Below, one piece after another: positions 54,904 to 64,000 of a DNA stretch of 64,000 nucleotides; the stretch's first letter is position 1, and every line of letters begins with the position of its first letter. The notes under the pieces are model-generated. The model ran no database searches. It worked only from the letters and a program-made list of their open reading frames with translations, and had not been told where the DNA came from. Source of the stretch: Vishniacozyma victoriae (lineage: Eukaryota; Basidiomycota; Tremellomycetes; Tremellales; Bulleribasidiaceae); contig JADPYG010000088.1 in assembly GCA_017654735.1 (NCBI GenBank), forward strand, positions 558,001-622,000. The letters run 5' to 3'. The position numbers were made by a program, and so were the translations under genes.

Positions 54904-56701
54904 ATGTCGGAAGAGGAGCTTGGGATGTTGCCGCCGGGCGAAGAGGCTTGCTCAGGAAGGGACGGAAATGGGAACGGAACTGGCCCGGGACTCTTTGTCG
55001 GGACTAGTGGCAAGCAGCCGAACTTTCTACAGAAGCTATACGAGTGAGTCACCCCGATTGATCGCCGGTATGAGCTGACTAGTAGATTCATGGCTCTTGA
55101 TCCACATCCCTGTCCTGAGATCATTTACTGGGCTGCAGACTCGAAGCAACTTGTGATCGCACAGCCAGACAGGGTATGTCTTGTCAAGTGGATAATTGCT
55201 GATAGTATAGCTGGCAAAAGAGATCCTACCCCGACTGTTCAAGCATGATAAGCTCTCTTCCTTTGGGAGGCAGCTGAACGTGAGTCAGGTCGAAGCTTCT
55301 GGTCACATGTCGGGCTGATAGACAGATATATGGCTTTTCGCGAATGTTTCCTGGTCGACAATTCAAAGACGCAGAGGGCCATGTTTCCGATGCTTCAGTC
55401 TGGAGTCGTGAGTCCAAAGTTGTCAGGCAGAAACAGAGCTGATGATAGACCCCACACTGACTCGCATGTCGACACCCGTCGAGATCCTGAACATCAAGCG
55501 TCGGGCTGCACCTAAACTATTCCGTACTCGTCGACTCGCAAATGGTCAAGTAGTTCGTACTCGAGCTGGTCCAGGGGTAGAAGCAAAGTTCCGAGAAGTC
55601 AGGGATGAAATGGCCGAAAGTAGGCGAACAAGGGGATTGACAAGTGCTGAAGACGATTACCTCCAAAGTTCAGGAAGGAGTTATGCCTTCACCCAAGATG
55701 ATCCAGAAATGGTCCAACATCAACATCAAAGCCACCGAAGTCGATCTACCGTATCTCCCGGTTCACCTGGTATGAGTCCAATTCAATCTACTTCTTTACC
55801 CCATTCTATCGCCGCTCCTGCTCTGGCTGTACGACACGAAGCTCTTCAGCAAAGTCCGAAACATTTCTGGGATAGGGGTAGGGATTGCCACAACAGCCAC
55901 TTGGAATCTATCAATGAAGATGCTCCCTCGAGTTGGGAGGTCGGATTCAGCGGTTTCGTGGAGTCGGCACCTGTCACCGCTACTTCTGCTCAGGTATTTG
56001 CGACAGCCCACGATTCGAGTTATCGACACGCAACTTCTTTTCTCAACGACAACTCGCCCGCATTTGCGCCACAGCAAGCATCGCCATTATTCCAACGCTC
56101 CCCACAGGACAACCTTGTCCCTTCGAATCACTTGCAAGGGTTGAATGCTTTATCAATAGCCGTCCAATCCTGTCCTGCTTCCATTCATACCTCGCCAGTC
56201 CTTCGTGCTCGAGATGCTCCCCAACTGCCAGCTTTCCTCCAGCCCCGAATGTCTTGGAATGGTGAAATATCCCCGGCTCCATTCTTCAACCACAATATCT
56301 CACAACGAAGTCCGTCCCACGCTATACACGCCCTCCAAGAACTTCAGACTCAACAACAAGCAAACTCGTCGACCACTCGAATCGCCCAGCCAGCAGCTCC
56401 GAACCCATTCAGCCTCAGCGTGTCCCCCACCTCCTCTGGGTCAGACTCGTTCGGCCATGATAGTCGATTCGCCTCGACTATGGCTGCTATGTCTGCTGCA
56501 TCTTCCTCGTCAAGCTATGAAAGTGTTTCGCCAATTCATTCTGCTCGACCGAGTATGATTTGGGAACAGAATGGGATTGATCCGAGATTAATCAGTCCTG
56601 CTGAATCTGCTTTTCCTACTCCTGCTATTACGCCTAGGTCGGGATCGCCAATCAGCAAACCCCCGTCTTTCAGCCATTATCACATGGGTGGGCAGTACTG
56701 A
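54904..56701 (+). CDS. HSF-type DNA-binding transcription factor
   Basis: ATG at 54904 after CT-rich leader. Four introns are removed. The HSF winged-helix domain runs from residue ~39: PNFLQKLYE-FMALDPHPCPEI, IYWAADSKQLVIAQPDR, LAKEILPRLFKHDKLSSFGR, QLN-IYGFSRMFPGRQFKDA and VWS-HPTLTRMSTPVEILNI. The recognition-helix core reads SSFGRQLNIYGF, where most HSFs have SFVRQLN. A basic segment KRRAAPKLFRTRRLANGQ follows, and the remaining ~370 residues are Ser/Pro/Gln-rich, without a clear HR-A/B leucine zipper. This suggests an Mga1/Sfl1-like or lineage-specific regulator rather than Hsf1. Stop TGA at 56701. Confidence 0.85.
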
Positions 56702-56856
56702 TTGCGCTGATACTGCTCGAATCAACACTGAATGACTTGGGGCGGACGAAATGGTAATGTGTATTTGTACCTGTACAGTAGACATGTAGAGATGATTCGG
56801 TCCAATGTAGCATACATGTAATATATAGCAAGAATACAACTTCTATGTTCTAGCGA

Positions 56857-58573
56857 TCACTTGTCATCTTCATCTCCATCTCGCCGCTGCCCAAGTCGGA
56901 GCTCAATCGTTAAGTCCTGTAACCTCTCCAGCTTGATGGGATCATACTCAAAGTAATGGCCCGAGGAGCGATTCAGACTTCGAATCAGCGCCCACTTCTA
57001 TAGTATCCCAAGATACAGTTCTAGTACTTACCGATCGTGTGAGGCTGCGAGAGGCCACAAGCAAGTGATATACCTATTCATCCCCTTCCGGCCTGACCCC
57101 ATCAATACCTTCCGTATATTCCGACGCCATCCCAGATCGTAGACATTTAGCGAAGAAGCTTCCTCTCGTAACCTGATTCTCTCAGGACGTGTAAGGAGGT
57201 GATCACCCCTCCAGCCCGATTCTTGTTCGGGGTTGTGAGGTTGATCTTCGATAAGCGCAGATGGATATGTATGTGTGATATCTTCCAGTGTCGTTTTGTT
57301 ATTCCTGTTCCTCAGTTGTGCATAAGCAAAGTTGATAGCGAGCTTACCAAACCAAGTACCAGTGATATCCCGCCAGACCCCCTATGGTCATGGTGAAGAA
57401 TGCCCCGATGAAGGTCAAGAGCATGAAGGAGACAGGCGTCAATTCGCTGACGTCCATACCGGAAGGCGAATCTGAAGTATAATCCTCGGAATGGGTGAGG
57501 TAGTGGATCATACTTGAGACGCTTCCGATAAAGATCGATAGCGATAGGAAGGTACCATAGCTGACGAACAACAGGAATGGCTTGTCTGATAGTCAGTATG
57601 GTGACAGCTAGGTGGACACTCACAGTTATGATAGCCAACGCAGGTACCGATCCAAATACAGTGATGATCCACTATCCTATCAGCCATACTCACCTTGAAA
57701 AGCTGGACTTACTCTTCAGGGTACACCGCTTACAGAAACGGCAATGATGACATCTATCAGGTTTCCAGCCATCGCATTTACTACACCATCGATGTCCGCC
57801 TGAACTGTTCTTTGCGAACAGGCTTTTTCGACTTCGGGATAACGTATCGTCCTGGGAAAGAGGCAGTAGCCGTTCTCCATCACCTCCATCATCATCTCTC
57901 TCTTCTGAGACATCGAATGGCCCTTCAACCTCGGTACCCGAATCTTCTCCTTCGTCTTCCTTGTCCTCCCCGGCATCGGTAGCTGTAGTCGGTACGAATG
58001 GGCTAGCAGTAAGGGGGAAAGGCGATATCTCTGGCGAGTACCCCGACGACCCAGAGCCAGGAACCTCTCCGTCCTCTTTATATCCTTCATGTCTTTCCCG
58101 ATTCGGGTTGAGACTCAAATCCTGTCGGCGCCCTTTCCGCAATTTTGCTAATGGTATATCATCGTCCTCCCAATCTTTCCGCTCTTGAGCTTCTCTCGCT
58201 CCTTCCGGAGTGAGGTCTGGATCAGGCTGACCGGGAGATCGTGTTGATGCTATCAAGAGCGATATAACAGTCAGGCCAAAGAGTGTCCCGGAAATTGAGA
58301 ACCTGTTTCGTCAGCTTTGTTACAGAGCTCGGACGTACAGGATAATCGCCCTGATCGGGTCATGTCGATGTATCAAAGCGTCTTTGATGATTATGAAGCA
58401 CGCAAAGCCAATCCAAGAGAATATGACGACACAGTATGTGACTTATGATCAGCCGAAACCCCCTTCGTTTAGATATACCTACAGAATAAGGGGAGGGTAT
58501 CCTGCGTTCTGGTCGTCCGAGACCGTCGTTTTGAGCCATCATGTCGAGATCGTTCCTCGTGCGACATTGTCAT
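56857..58573 (-). CDS. DHHC palmitoyltransferase
   Basis: Membrane S-acyltransferase. In-frame ATGs lie at 58573 (MTMSHEERS) and 58567; the first is listed. Exons give TM1 (YCVVIFSWIGFACFIII), TM2 (FSISGTLFGLTVISLLIAS), a long acidic loop, then the CRD: WCSKCDGWKPDRCHHCRFCK, RCTLK joined to MDHHCIWIGTCVGYHN, where DHHC is intact. TM3 and TM4 follow (PFLLFVSYGTFLSLSIF, FMLLTFIGAFFTMTIGG). After an intron come NKTTLEDI (TTxE motif) and NVYDLGWRRNIRKVLM. A last intron adds GHYFEYDPIKLERLQDLTIE, ending at TGA 56857-56859; without that splice the protein would stop at a TAA near 57050. A short uORF precedes the start. Which Pfa/Swf orthologue this is remains open. Confidence 0.88.
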
Positions 58574-58611
58574 CTCCTTCGTATATTATATTCAAGAGTA
58601 CAGCTGCCCAT
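58570..58611 (-). promoter_or_regulatory. 13-codon uORF whose stop overlaps the DHHC start codon
   Basis: ATG at 58611 reads MGSCTLEYNIRRR and stops at TGA 58570-58572. That TGA overlaps the ATG at 58571-58573 in the arrangement ATGA. If transcribed, it could couple translation of the palmitoyltransferase to reinitiation or leaky scanning. Confidence 0.5.
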
Positions 58612-58803
58612 GTTGATAGCTCGAATGCCCTTGATTTGCAGTGACTGAAAGGACAAGATCGACGCAGCTGTGCAACTTGACAGACTAACGTCTCCCGTGG
58701 GGCCAAAGTGGGGTAGATTGGATCCAACGTCATAGATTTCAGTGATGCTTCTTGCAGTCACCTTTACTTAGTCTTGCAACCAAATCGGAAGCTGCAATAA
58801 ACC

Positions 58804-59763
58804 ATGTCGGTCAGATATATTGGTCAGAAACTCGCTCAGCAGGTCAGCAACGCCGACTCTCGTAGATGGGGAGTAACTGATCGACAGATCGATGAGGAGC
58901 TTATGTCAGCTTCAGGCGCATTCTCCCTTGATCAGGTTTGTCAACCTATTTTGCAGATGGGCTCGAATACTGATACTACAGCTGATGGAACTGGCCGGTC
59001 TAGCATGTGCTCAAGCATTTCATAAAACCTTCCCCCCAACGACTCACCGCAAGGTGATGATCTGCTGCGGTCCAGGAAATCAAGGTGGAGATGGACTAGT
59101 AGCAGCCCGACACCTCCATCATTTCAAATACGAGCCTACTATCTACCTACCTAAACCTGGATCTAAGGATATATACAAGAGGTTGCTTAGGCAATGTGAG
59201 AATTTGAAGATTCCTGTGATCAATGAGACTGGGAAGTTTGAGGAGGAACTGAAAGAGAGTGATGCTATTCTGGATGCTGTTTTCGGTATGTCCTCTACAC
59301 ACTGGAATATGCTGACCTGAAGGTTTCTCATTTGCTCCACCGATACGCAAACCGTTCGATTCGGTCCTGAGGGCAATGAAGGATTGTGGTTTACCGATCC
59401 TATCGGTAGATATCCCCTCAGGATGGCACGTAGAAGACGGACCTCAAGTGGGTGCCCAACTAACTCCATCACATCAGCTCATCCGTAGCCTCTATACACT
59501 CGGGAAGATGACCAGGGGAAGAGTGAGACTATCGAGACGTTCACTCCTGAAGCACTGATCAGCTTGACGGTCCCAAAGTTAGGGGTGAGGGAGTTCAAAG
59601 GTCAACATTGGTTAGGCGGACGATTTGTCCCGGAGTGGGTCATTTCCTCGAGACGCATGAGCATGGCTGATGTGTTAGTGAGCTCGAGAAGAAGTTCGAG
59701 TTGAACATCCCAGAATACCCCGGTACGGACGGTGTGGTCCAATTACCGCCATACAAGGAGTAG
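58804..59763 (+). CDS. NAD(P)H-hydrate epimerase (YjeF_N/NAXE)
   Basis: Metabolite-repair enzyme that interconverts R and S forms of hydrated NAD(P)H so that the dehydratase can restore them. ATG at 58804 in an ACCATG context. Exons: SVRYIGQKLAQQ-IDEELMSA, GAFSLDQ-LMELAGLACAQA, MICCGPGNQGGDGLVAARHL (signature GPGNNGGDG variant), ATIYLP-type segment, DAILDAVFG-FSFAPPIRKPF, LPILSVDIPSGWHVEDGPQ, then LISLTVPKLGVREFKGQHWL and GGRFVP. Stop TAG at 59761. The catalytic Asp in VDIPSG and the substrate loop are intact. For the fifth intron I prefer the CAG acceptor giving GKSETIETF, but a later in-frame AG is possible. The partner dehydratase gene is not in the window. About 230-240 residues. Confidence 0.93.
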
Positions 59764-59929
59764 GGAATCAGTATGAGGCGAGAATCGTTTCAAAATTGCG
59801 TTAGCAGATAATGCATTCCTTCCCGGTAGGGTACCCAAGAGTGTGATGAGATGTTATATACAACGATTCAGTTATCTAGACACGACAAACGATCCAGCAA
59901 ATAATAAGCCTAAGCTAGACATATACCAT

Positions 59930-61510
59930 CTACTCATCACCAATTTCTTTTCCGCTCTTCTTCCTCTTGTGCGATTTAGGAGTAGTAACAGTCGTCTCTA
60001 CCTCTCCCTTCTTCTCTAAAGCTTCCTCCATCTTTTTCATCCTCACCTTCAGATCTTCAAACTCTTGCCTCTCGTCTGATGAAAGACCACCTGATCCGCC
60101 AGCCTTGGGCGTGGCTCGACTGATTTCGTATCGAACCATATCTTTTAGACTATCGGTACTCTGTTGTAGGTTGTTGAGAAGTGTCGAAGCGGCGTGAGTA
60201 GTAGCTTTGAAATCACCAATCTCCTTGACCTTGCTTGCTAATACTGATTCGTATCGATGATGGAGATCGTTAAGGACAAACTTGGTCTGCTCAGTCGAGG
60301 CGAGTACTTCATACAATCGCTCGAAGGGAGCGAGGAATTCTCGTCGAGCGGCAGAAGGCGACATTGGTTCAGGTCGTCCGTGGCCGTTGAGATGGGGAGA
60401 AGGACCTGGTCCAGCTGGACCGGTAAATGATCTTCGCTCGGCCGGAGCAGGTCGGGCAGTATGTGGCATGACCTCGTATCGACCACTGGACGGTCGGAAG
60501 TATTGAGGTCGATCACCAATTTCGGCCGAGTGGCCGAGCGGGGCGGCTCGTGGATCGACTTGGGGAGCAAGGTGACCGTTACGAGTCTGGACAGGTGGCA
60601 TCATGCCAGGTCGACCACCTGATTGCTGAGCAGCAAGTGATCCCATGGGAGCAGACTGCTTGATCAGCCTTGCGGTAGCATCTTTGATGAGACTTAGACA
60701 TACCCTTGAAGCTGCAATGATATCGTCATTCCGAGCAGTATTGACCGATAGATGAGCAGCAGACTGCTTGCCCTGAGCCATACTTCTAGGCTTGTCGATA
60801 GGAGGTTGCCAGTCTTTGAAAGTGATTCCCTTGGCCTCTTGTTGTTGGTCTTGAGTAGCGTCTCGCCTTCGCTGAGCAATCAGAGCTTCTTGTTGCTCTT
60901 TGATAGACAAGGTGGCACGGACCTGGAGAGCTTCAGCTTGATTTCTTGTATTTGCAGGAGGAGGTGGTGGCATGTTGCGCCTGGCGGCTGGGGTAGGGGG
61001 AATGGTAAAGGGGGGGAAGGGCATTGAGGATGGTTGAGTATGTCTTCTGGTTTGTAGACTGACTGTTTTGAGTTGTTCTGCGTCTACGTTCTTGTAGTCA
61101 AATCCCATGACAACTGGACTTGGAATCTCGCCGTACCCGCCGGATTGTCGTCGATGTTCTCGACTAGCAGCGAAACCAATGGGCTTGATGGGCGGGGGTC
61201 GAAATCGATCAGCTGCTGGTGCGGCACTGGGGTTTCCTGGTGAAGTATCGGGACCGGTGGTCGCGGAATTCAATGAGCCTCGAGTCGTAATACGTCGTCG
61301 TTTATCTCCTCCTGATTGATGCGGGGATTGCGAAGCCCTGTAGTGGTTGACGGGTGGTTGCGTAGGAAATTGACCAGAATTGGTGTTGGGAGTATATGGC
61401 GTAGGCGAGGGATTCAGTTGACGAAGGGTCCGATGATGGGGAGAAGGATTTCGAGTAGGTGGAACAGTAGGAGGAGGAGTATGTAGAGTATGTTGTGAAG
61501 GGAATTGCAT
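59930..61510 (-). CDS. Uncharacterised protein, disordered with C-terminal helical/coiled region
   Basis: Intronless reading frame of 527 codons from ATG at 61510 to TAG at 59930. The frame stays open about 300 bp further upstream, but that part has hydrophobic, promoter-like composition, so the inner ATG is chosen. Recognisable pieces: MGFDYKNVDAEQLKTV, SIKEQQEALIAQRRRDAT helical segment, AARNDDIIAASRVCLSLIKD-type segment (begins NTARNDDII), FVLNDLHHRYESVLASKVKE, NNLQQSTDSLKDMVRYEISR and a final EDLKVRMKKMEEALEKKGE coiled coil followed by the basic tail KSHKRKKSGKE, a probable NLS. The rest is Pro/Gln/Ser-rich. I do not know the family. A nuclear adaptor role is a guess. Confidence 0.7.
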   Translation of the reverse strand: MQFPSQHTLHTPPPTVPPTRNPSPHHRTLRQLNPSPTPYTPNTNSGQFPTQPPVNHYRASQSPHQSGGDKRRRITTRGSLNSATTGPDTSPGNPSAAPAADRFRPPPIKPIGFAASREHRRQSGGYGEIPSPVVMGFDYKNVDAEQLKTVSLQTRRHTQPSSMPFPPFTIPPTPAARRNMPPPPPANTRNQAEALQVRATLSIKEQQEALIAQRRRDATQDQQQEAKGITFKDWQPPIDKPRSMAQGKQSAAHLSVNTARNDDIIAASRVCLSLIKDATARLIKQSAPMGSLAAQQSGGRPGMMPPVQTRNGHLAPQVDPRAAPLGHSAEIGDRPQYFRPSSGRYEVMPHTARPAPAERRSFTGPAGPGPSPHLNGHGRPEPMSPSAARREFLAPFERLYEVLASTEQTKFVLNDLHHRYESVLASKVKEIGDFKATTHAASTLLNNLQQSTDSLKDMVRYEISRATPKAGGSGGLSSDERQEFEDLKVRMKKMEEALEKKGEVETTVTTPKSHKRKKSGKEIGDE

Positions 61511-61818
61511 CAGCGAAATGATTCGAAGGGGTGTGATGGTTAAACAGGAGAGTGGGGTATGTGACGGTGTGAAGGCCGGGGTGTATAATGGTAGGAATGT
61601 AGTGAGAGCGAGACGAAAGTGGATCCGGTTGCAGTTCCTCTGCTGGATCCCAAAACGAGATAGAGGGATGTCGGTTTGAAGGAGCAGACAGATCAAAGGA
61701 TGAAACAGGCAGATGATGGTGAGAGTTTGGGCGATATGAATGGATATAGCCCTAGCGCACGGCCAGAAGGCGTCACAGTGATGGAGTGATGAATGAATGG
61801 GAGTGGTCAATGCGACAC
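61511..61818. other. Upstream region of the 59930-61510 gene
   Basis: 308 bp between two minus-strand genes. It is CT-rich on the minus strand close to 61510, typical of a leader. No independent gene is supported. Confidence 0.45.
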
Positions 61819-62315
61819 TTATTCAATCTGAAAGACGGCCATGGGTAAAGGAGGGATTACGGACGTAACTGGTGAAACCCTGTTCGCTCCTTTGACAGCG
61901 CTTTGTGCTTGTCCCTGACTGCACGCCCCTCCAAATAACCAACACACACAGTATCCGCAGGGGGAAAAGGGATAGAAGGAACTCACCTCGCTTTGCCCTT
62001 TCTCTTGCCCACACTGGGCGCTGAAGTCTGGTGCGCTAGAAAATCATCATCCTGGTCCTCCTCAAGCTCATCCTCCTCATGACTCAGTGGTCCACTAGAG
62101 CCTGACCCGTTCCATTCCTCTTTGTACTCTTGTCGTGGAGTGCTTGAGAACCTGTTGTTGGTAGTTGGTACGGGTGTGACGTGTGATGAAGTGAGATGAG
62201 CGATTGAAGCGACAGAAACGGAGCGTTGGTGTGGATTCGAATGAAAGAATGGTGGTCCAGTCGCAATGGGCGGTAGAGGTTGCATATAGGCGGTCGGTTG
62301 ATGAGAGAGTAGCAT
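61819..62315 (-). CDS. Small uncharacterised protein, two exons
   Basis: Exon 1 61987-62315 and exon 2 61819-61918, intron 61919-61986 (68 nt, GTGAGT...GCGTGCAG). The sum is exactly 143 codons with stop TAA at 61819-61821. The protein (142 residues) starts MLLSHQPTAYMQPLPP, has an acidic segment HEEDELEEDQDDDFLAHQ, a basic KRKGKA and ends PPLPMAVFQIE. It is mostly disordered with no known domain visible. The clean frame across the intron is the main support. It could be a short nuclear regulator or a lineage-specific gene; function unknown. Confidence 0.5.
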
Positions 62316-62748
62316 GATAATGATTAAGAAATGAAGGGGATGGAATAGTGATTCCCGAGTGGTCGTCAAGTAAGATATATGATTGGTGATTGATGACGGC
62401 GTGGTCCCAATCAAGGTTGGTCGTAAAGCCAAAGTGAGTGTTTCGGGATGCGGAGTGAATCAAGCCGAAAAGAGAAGGGGGGAGCGTTATCGACGAGGGG
62501 CGTAAAGGGATAGGACCGAGCGTGAGATGGTGGCGATTGACGTGTGTTAAAGGACGATTTAGTGAGTCAAGGAGATAAAGTGTCAGCGAGCGATCTATAA
62601 ATCACTTGTATGCAGTGTGTGTGGATCCCCCCTCACTAATCCATCCATCTACCAATCTTCCAATCCTTGATCATTTGCATTCTTGCCCCTCCCGTTGACT
62701 CGATTGCTGACATTTGGATGACAACCCTTGTTCAAGAACAAAAGGATT
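62316..62748. other. Intergenic between two small genes
   Basis: 433 bp holding the probable promoters of the minus-strand 142-residue gene and, if real, the plus-strand small membrane protein. No other feature seen. Confidence 0.4.
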
Positions 62749-63032
62749 ATGAACAATAAGGTCCGGAATTAAGGTTACCCTTAGACACAAACAAAAGGCT
62801 TTCTTTGTTTGTTTGGCAGGGGATAGAAGAAGCCACCGAGAATCTCCATACCTTCCTTTCCATCTTCTTCGCAGAAGTATACCATGGGAAAGGCACTTAC
62901 GAAGATGATCCAGATGGGGCAGTCGCGGCCATCGGGCACACTCGTCGGATTATGTTTTGGTTATGGATATCCGTGACCGGCGGCTTTGTGCTGAGTCTAT
63001 CGTTGATTTCTCAGCTTGCGGACTGGGTATGA
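62749..63032 (+). CDS. Possible small single-pass membrane protein
   Basis: Doubtful two-exon gene: ATG AAC AAT AAG at 62749-62760, intron 62761-62819 with a weak GTCCGG donor but a pyrimidine-rich tract and CAG acceptor, then GIEEATENLHTFLSIFFAEV through a C-terminal hydrophobic helix (FWLWISVTGGFVLSLSLI) and TGA at 63030. The result is 74 residues. No family is recognised and the branch site is unclear. It may be a chance open frame. Confidence 0.3.
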
Positions 63033-63341
63033 GGGGTAATTAAGCCTTGATAGGTAGAGTCCGAGTCACCGAAAGTAAGGTATACAGTGACAAGAGGTGA
63101 AGCAGAGCTTAGTTGAACATATTTTGAACCTAATCTAATGGAATGTTTCACCTTGTCCTCGCGTCGCCTTTTGTGACGTAAGACCGTCGATCAATGAGGC
63201 TTCTTCGGCATGACTCAATGCAGGCGACTGGAGGGGAGCGCATTGGAAAGCATACATATGGCATATGATGCGTGACCATTTGATACATGGCCATCAGAAA
63301 CATGAGCATTATAAAGCACTGATCTACTGGACACTACGGAA
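63033..63341. other. Intergenic before the MFS gene 3' end
   Basis: 309 bp with GCATACATATGGCATATGATGCG palindrome-like sequence near 63250 and repeated CAT-ending words (TACATGGCCATCAGAAACAT). No gene is supported. Confidence 0.4.
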
Positions 63342-64000
63342 CTACGAAGCACGCTTCTCATCCGAACCTGTCTCGACCGCAGCTTGGGGTACAGGTCCAA
63401 CAGCACTGAGAGCTACCGCTTCTTCCTCCTCCCTCTCGACTCTGGCAGAGTCATGTATATGCCCCTCCTGCTTTTCGACATCTCCAGCGATGGCGGTACC
63501 ATCCTCGATAGCAGCTTCTTCCCTTGCCTTCCGAATCGCTTCCTCCTCTTCGGCCTTGGTCTGCATCTTGCTGTTCTTGATGAAGAGGGCACCAACGAAA
63601 GCGAGGATAGCGCAGGGTACGCCAATGATGTATACGGCTCGGAGGGTCTCAGTATAGGCTCGAAGACAGTTTTCTCGATACATCTCCAATATCAGCGGGG
63701 TCCTCTCGTAATTGATGGATAAAGCTTACCTCAGGTACGATATCCCAGACGGCTGCGGGGGAATTGATGACTGCCTCAAGGTACTGGGGGGGCAGATCCG
63801 ATGCGAATTTGCGGAGGTTCACTTGGAGCATGTTACCGAATACCGATCCTGCCATGGAGATACCAATGATTCGACCTGCAAAACCAACTACCGGTCAGCT
63901 CTACTCTTCGCGATTGAGGTGAACATACGGAACACAGCTATACCAACCCCCGCGGATATAAGGAAGGGCTGGGATTTTAGTTCGAACTGGACGGCCAGCA
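63342..64000 (-). CDS. MFS multidrug/siderophore-type transporter, 3' end only
   Basis: The gene runs off the right edge; only the last exons are present. Minus-strand reading gives LAVQFELKSQPFLISAGVGI, then RIIGISMAGSVFGNMLQVNL, AVINSPAAVWDIVPE, a Cys-containing loop RENCLRAYTETLRAVYIIGV and the last TM helix PCAILAFVGALFIKNSK. A charged cytosolic tail of about 75 residues follows, stop at 63342. The short amphipathic segment ending in TETLRAVYIIGVPCA before the last helix is the typical end of 14-TM fungal drug:H+ antiporters (DHA2) and siderophore transporters. The substrate cannot be told. Confidence 0.75.

Noticed and set aside
61511..61810. N-terminal extension of the 59930-61510 protein containing a hydrophobic stretch
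   Set aside because: No ATG opens this extension, and composition is leader-like; the hydrophobic run is probably a translation of CT-rich DNA.
1..64000. tRNA, 5S rRNA, CRISPR, LTR or DNA transposon termini
   Set aside because: Reading by eye for B-box (GGTTCGANNCC), long terminal repeats, terminal inverted repeats and regularly spaced repeats gave no convincing case. A tRNAscan-SE and RepeatMasker run would be decisive.
1..64000. Mating-type locus
   Set aside because: No homeodomain, pheromone, pheromone receptor or other MAT-linked genes typical of Tremellomycetes are present.

Overview
This 64 kb window is a stretch of nuclear chromosome from a basidiomycete yeast-like fungus. The best guess is Tremellomycetes (Cryptococcus/Kwoniella/Tremella relatives). 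Nearly every gene is cut by many very short introns (about 32-60 nt) with GT-AG ends and a CTGAC/CTAAC-type branch site just before the acceptor. Genes are dense on both strands with short shared promoters, and the protein set is typically fungal (Pol alpha, Nog1, Nop4, Dnf-type flippase, Rax1, Sok1/Tcp11, Def1, condensin Brn1, Rpb7, RPS2). The class-level placement is inference from gene style, not a database match. I see no CRISPR array, IS element, provirus, rRNA or convincing tRNA.

Layout. 1-10 kb: 3' end of a Munc13-like exocytosis protein; an unrecognised small gene with two near-duplicate 35-nt introns; a small conserved fungal protein; DNA polymerase alpha (POL1); a two-LIM-domain protein. 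10-25 kb: P4-ATPase lipid flippase, mitoribosomal uS12, Nop4/RBM28 rRNA-processing factor, SARAF homologue, and Def1 with its CUE domain and Gln-rich tail. 25-36 kb: Nog1 GTPase, a 2.4 kb gene-free stretch, then a 1,377-residue Sok1/Tcp11 protein with an apparently three-intron 5' leader. 35.3-38.4 kb: a convergent membrane-anchored YtcJ-type amidohydrolase with 13 introns and a 12-nt micro-exon. Both convergent genes have a second, degenerate copy of their own 3' end in the 0.65 kb zone between them. 38-49.7 kb: Hrp1-like RNA-binding protein, Cue3/ASCC2, Rpb7, Rax1-like RGS membrane protein, F-box/LRR protein, Rho GTPase. 50-64 kb: ribosomal protein uS5 (RPS2), condensin Brn1, HSF-type transcription factor, DHHC palmitoyltransferase, NAD(P)HX epimerase, two uncharacterised genes, a doubtful small membrane protein, and the 3' end of an MFS transporter.

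The genes do not form a pathway cluster. They are housekeeping and cell-biology genes in ordinary eukaryotic order. Several ribosome-biogenesis and translation genes (Nop4, Nog1, RPS2, uS12m, Cue3) lie in the same window. Only Nop4 and uS12m share a divergent promoter; the rest is probably coincidence.

I did not find a convincing new biological system. The most unusual signals are structural: duplicated 3' gene ends at 35.3-36.0 kb, minimal introns of 32-35 nt including a near-duplicated pair in one gene, a 12-nt micro-exon in a metal-site region, oversized introns in two RNA/ribosome genes, and a uORF whose stop overlaps the start codon of the DHHC gene. Exon structures were derived by hand from splice signals plus frame continuity and have not been tested against transcripts.
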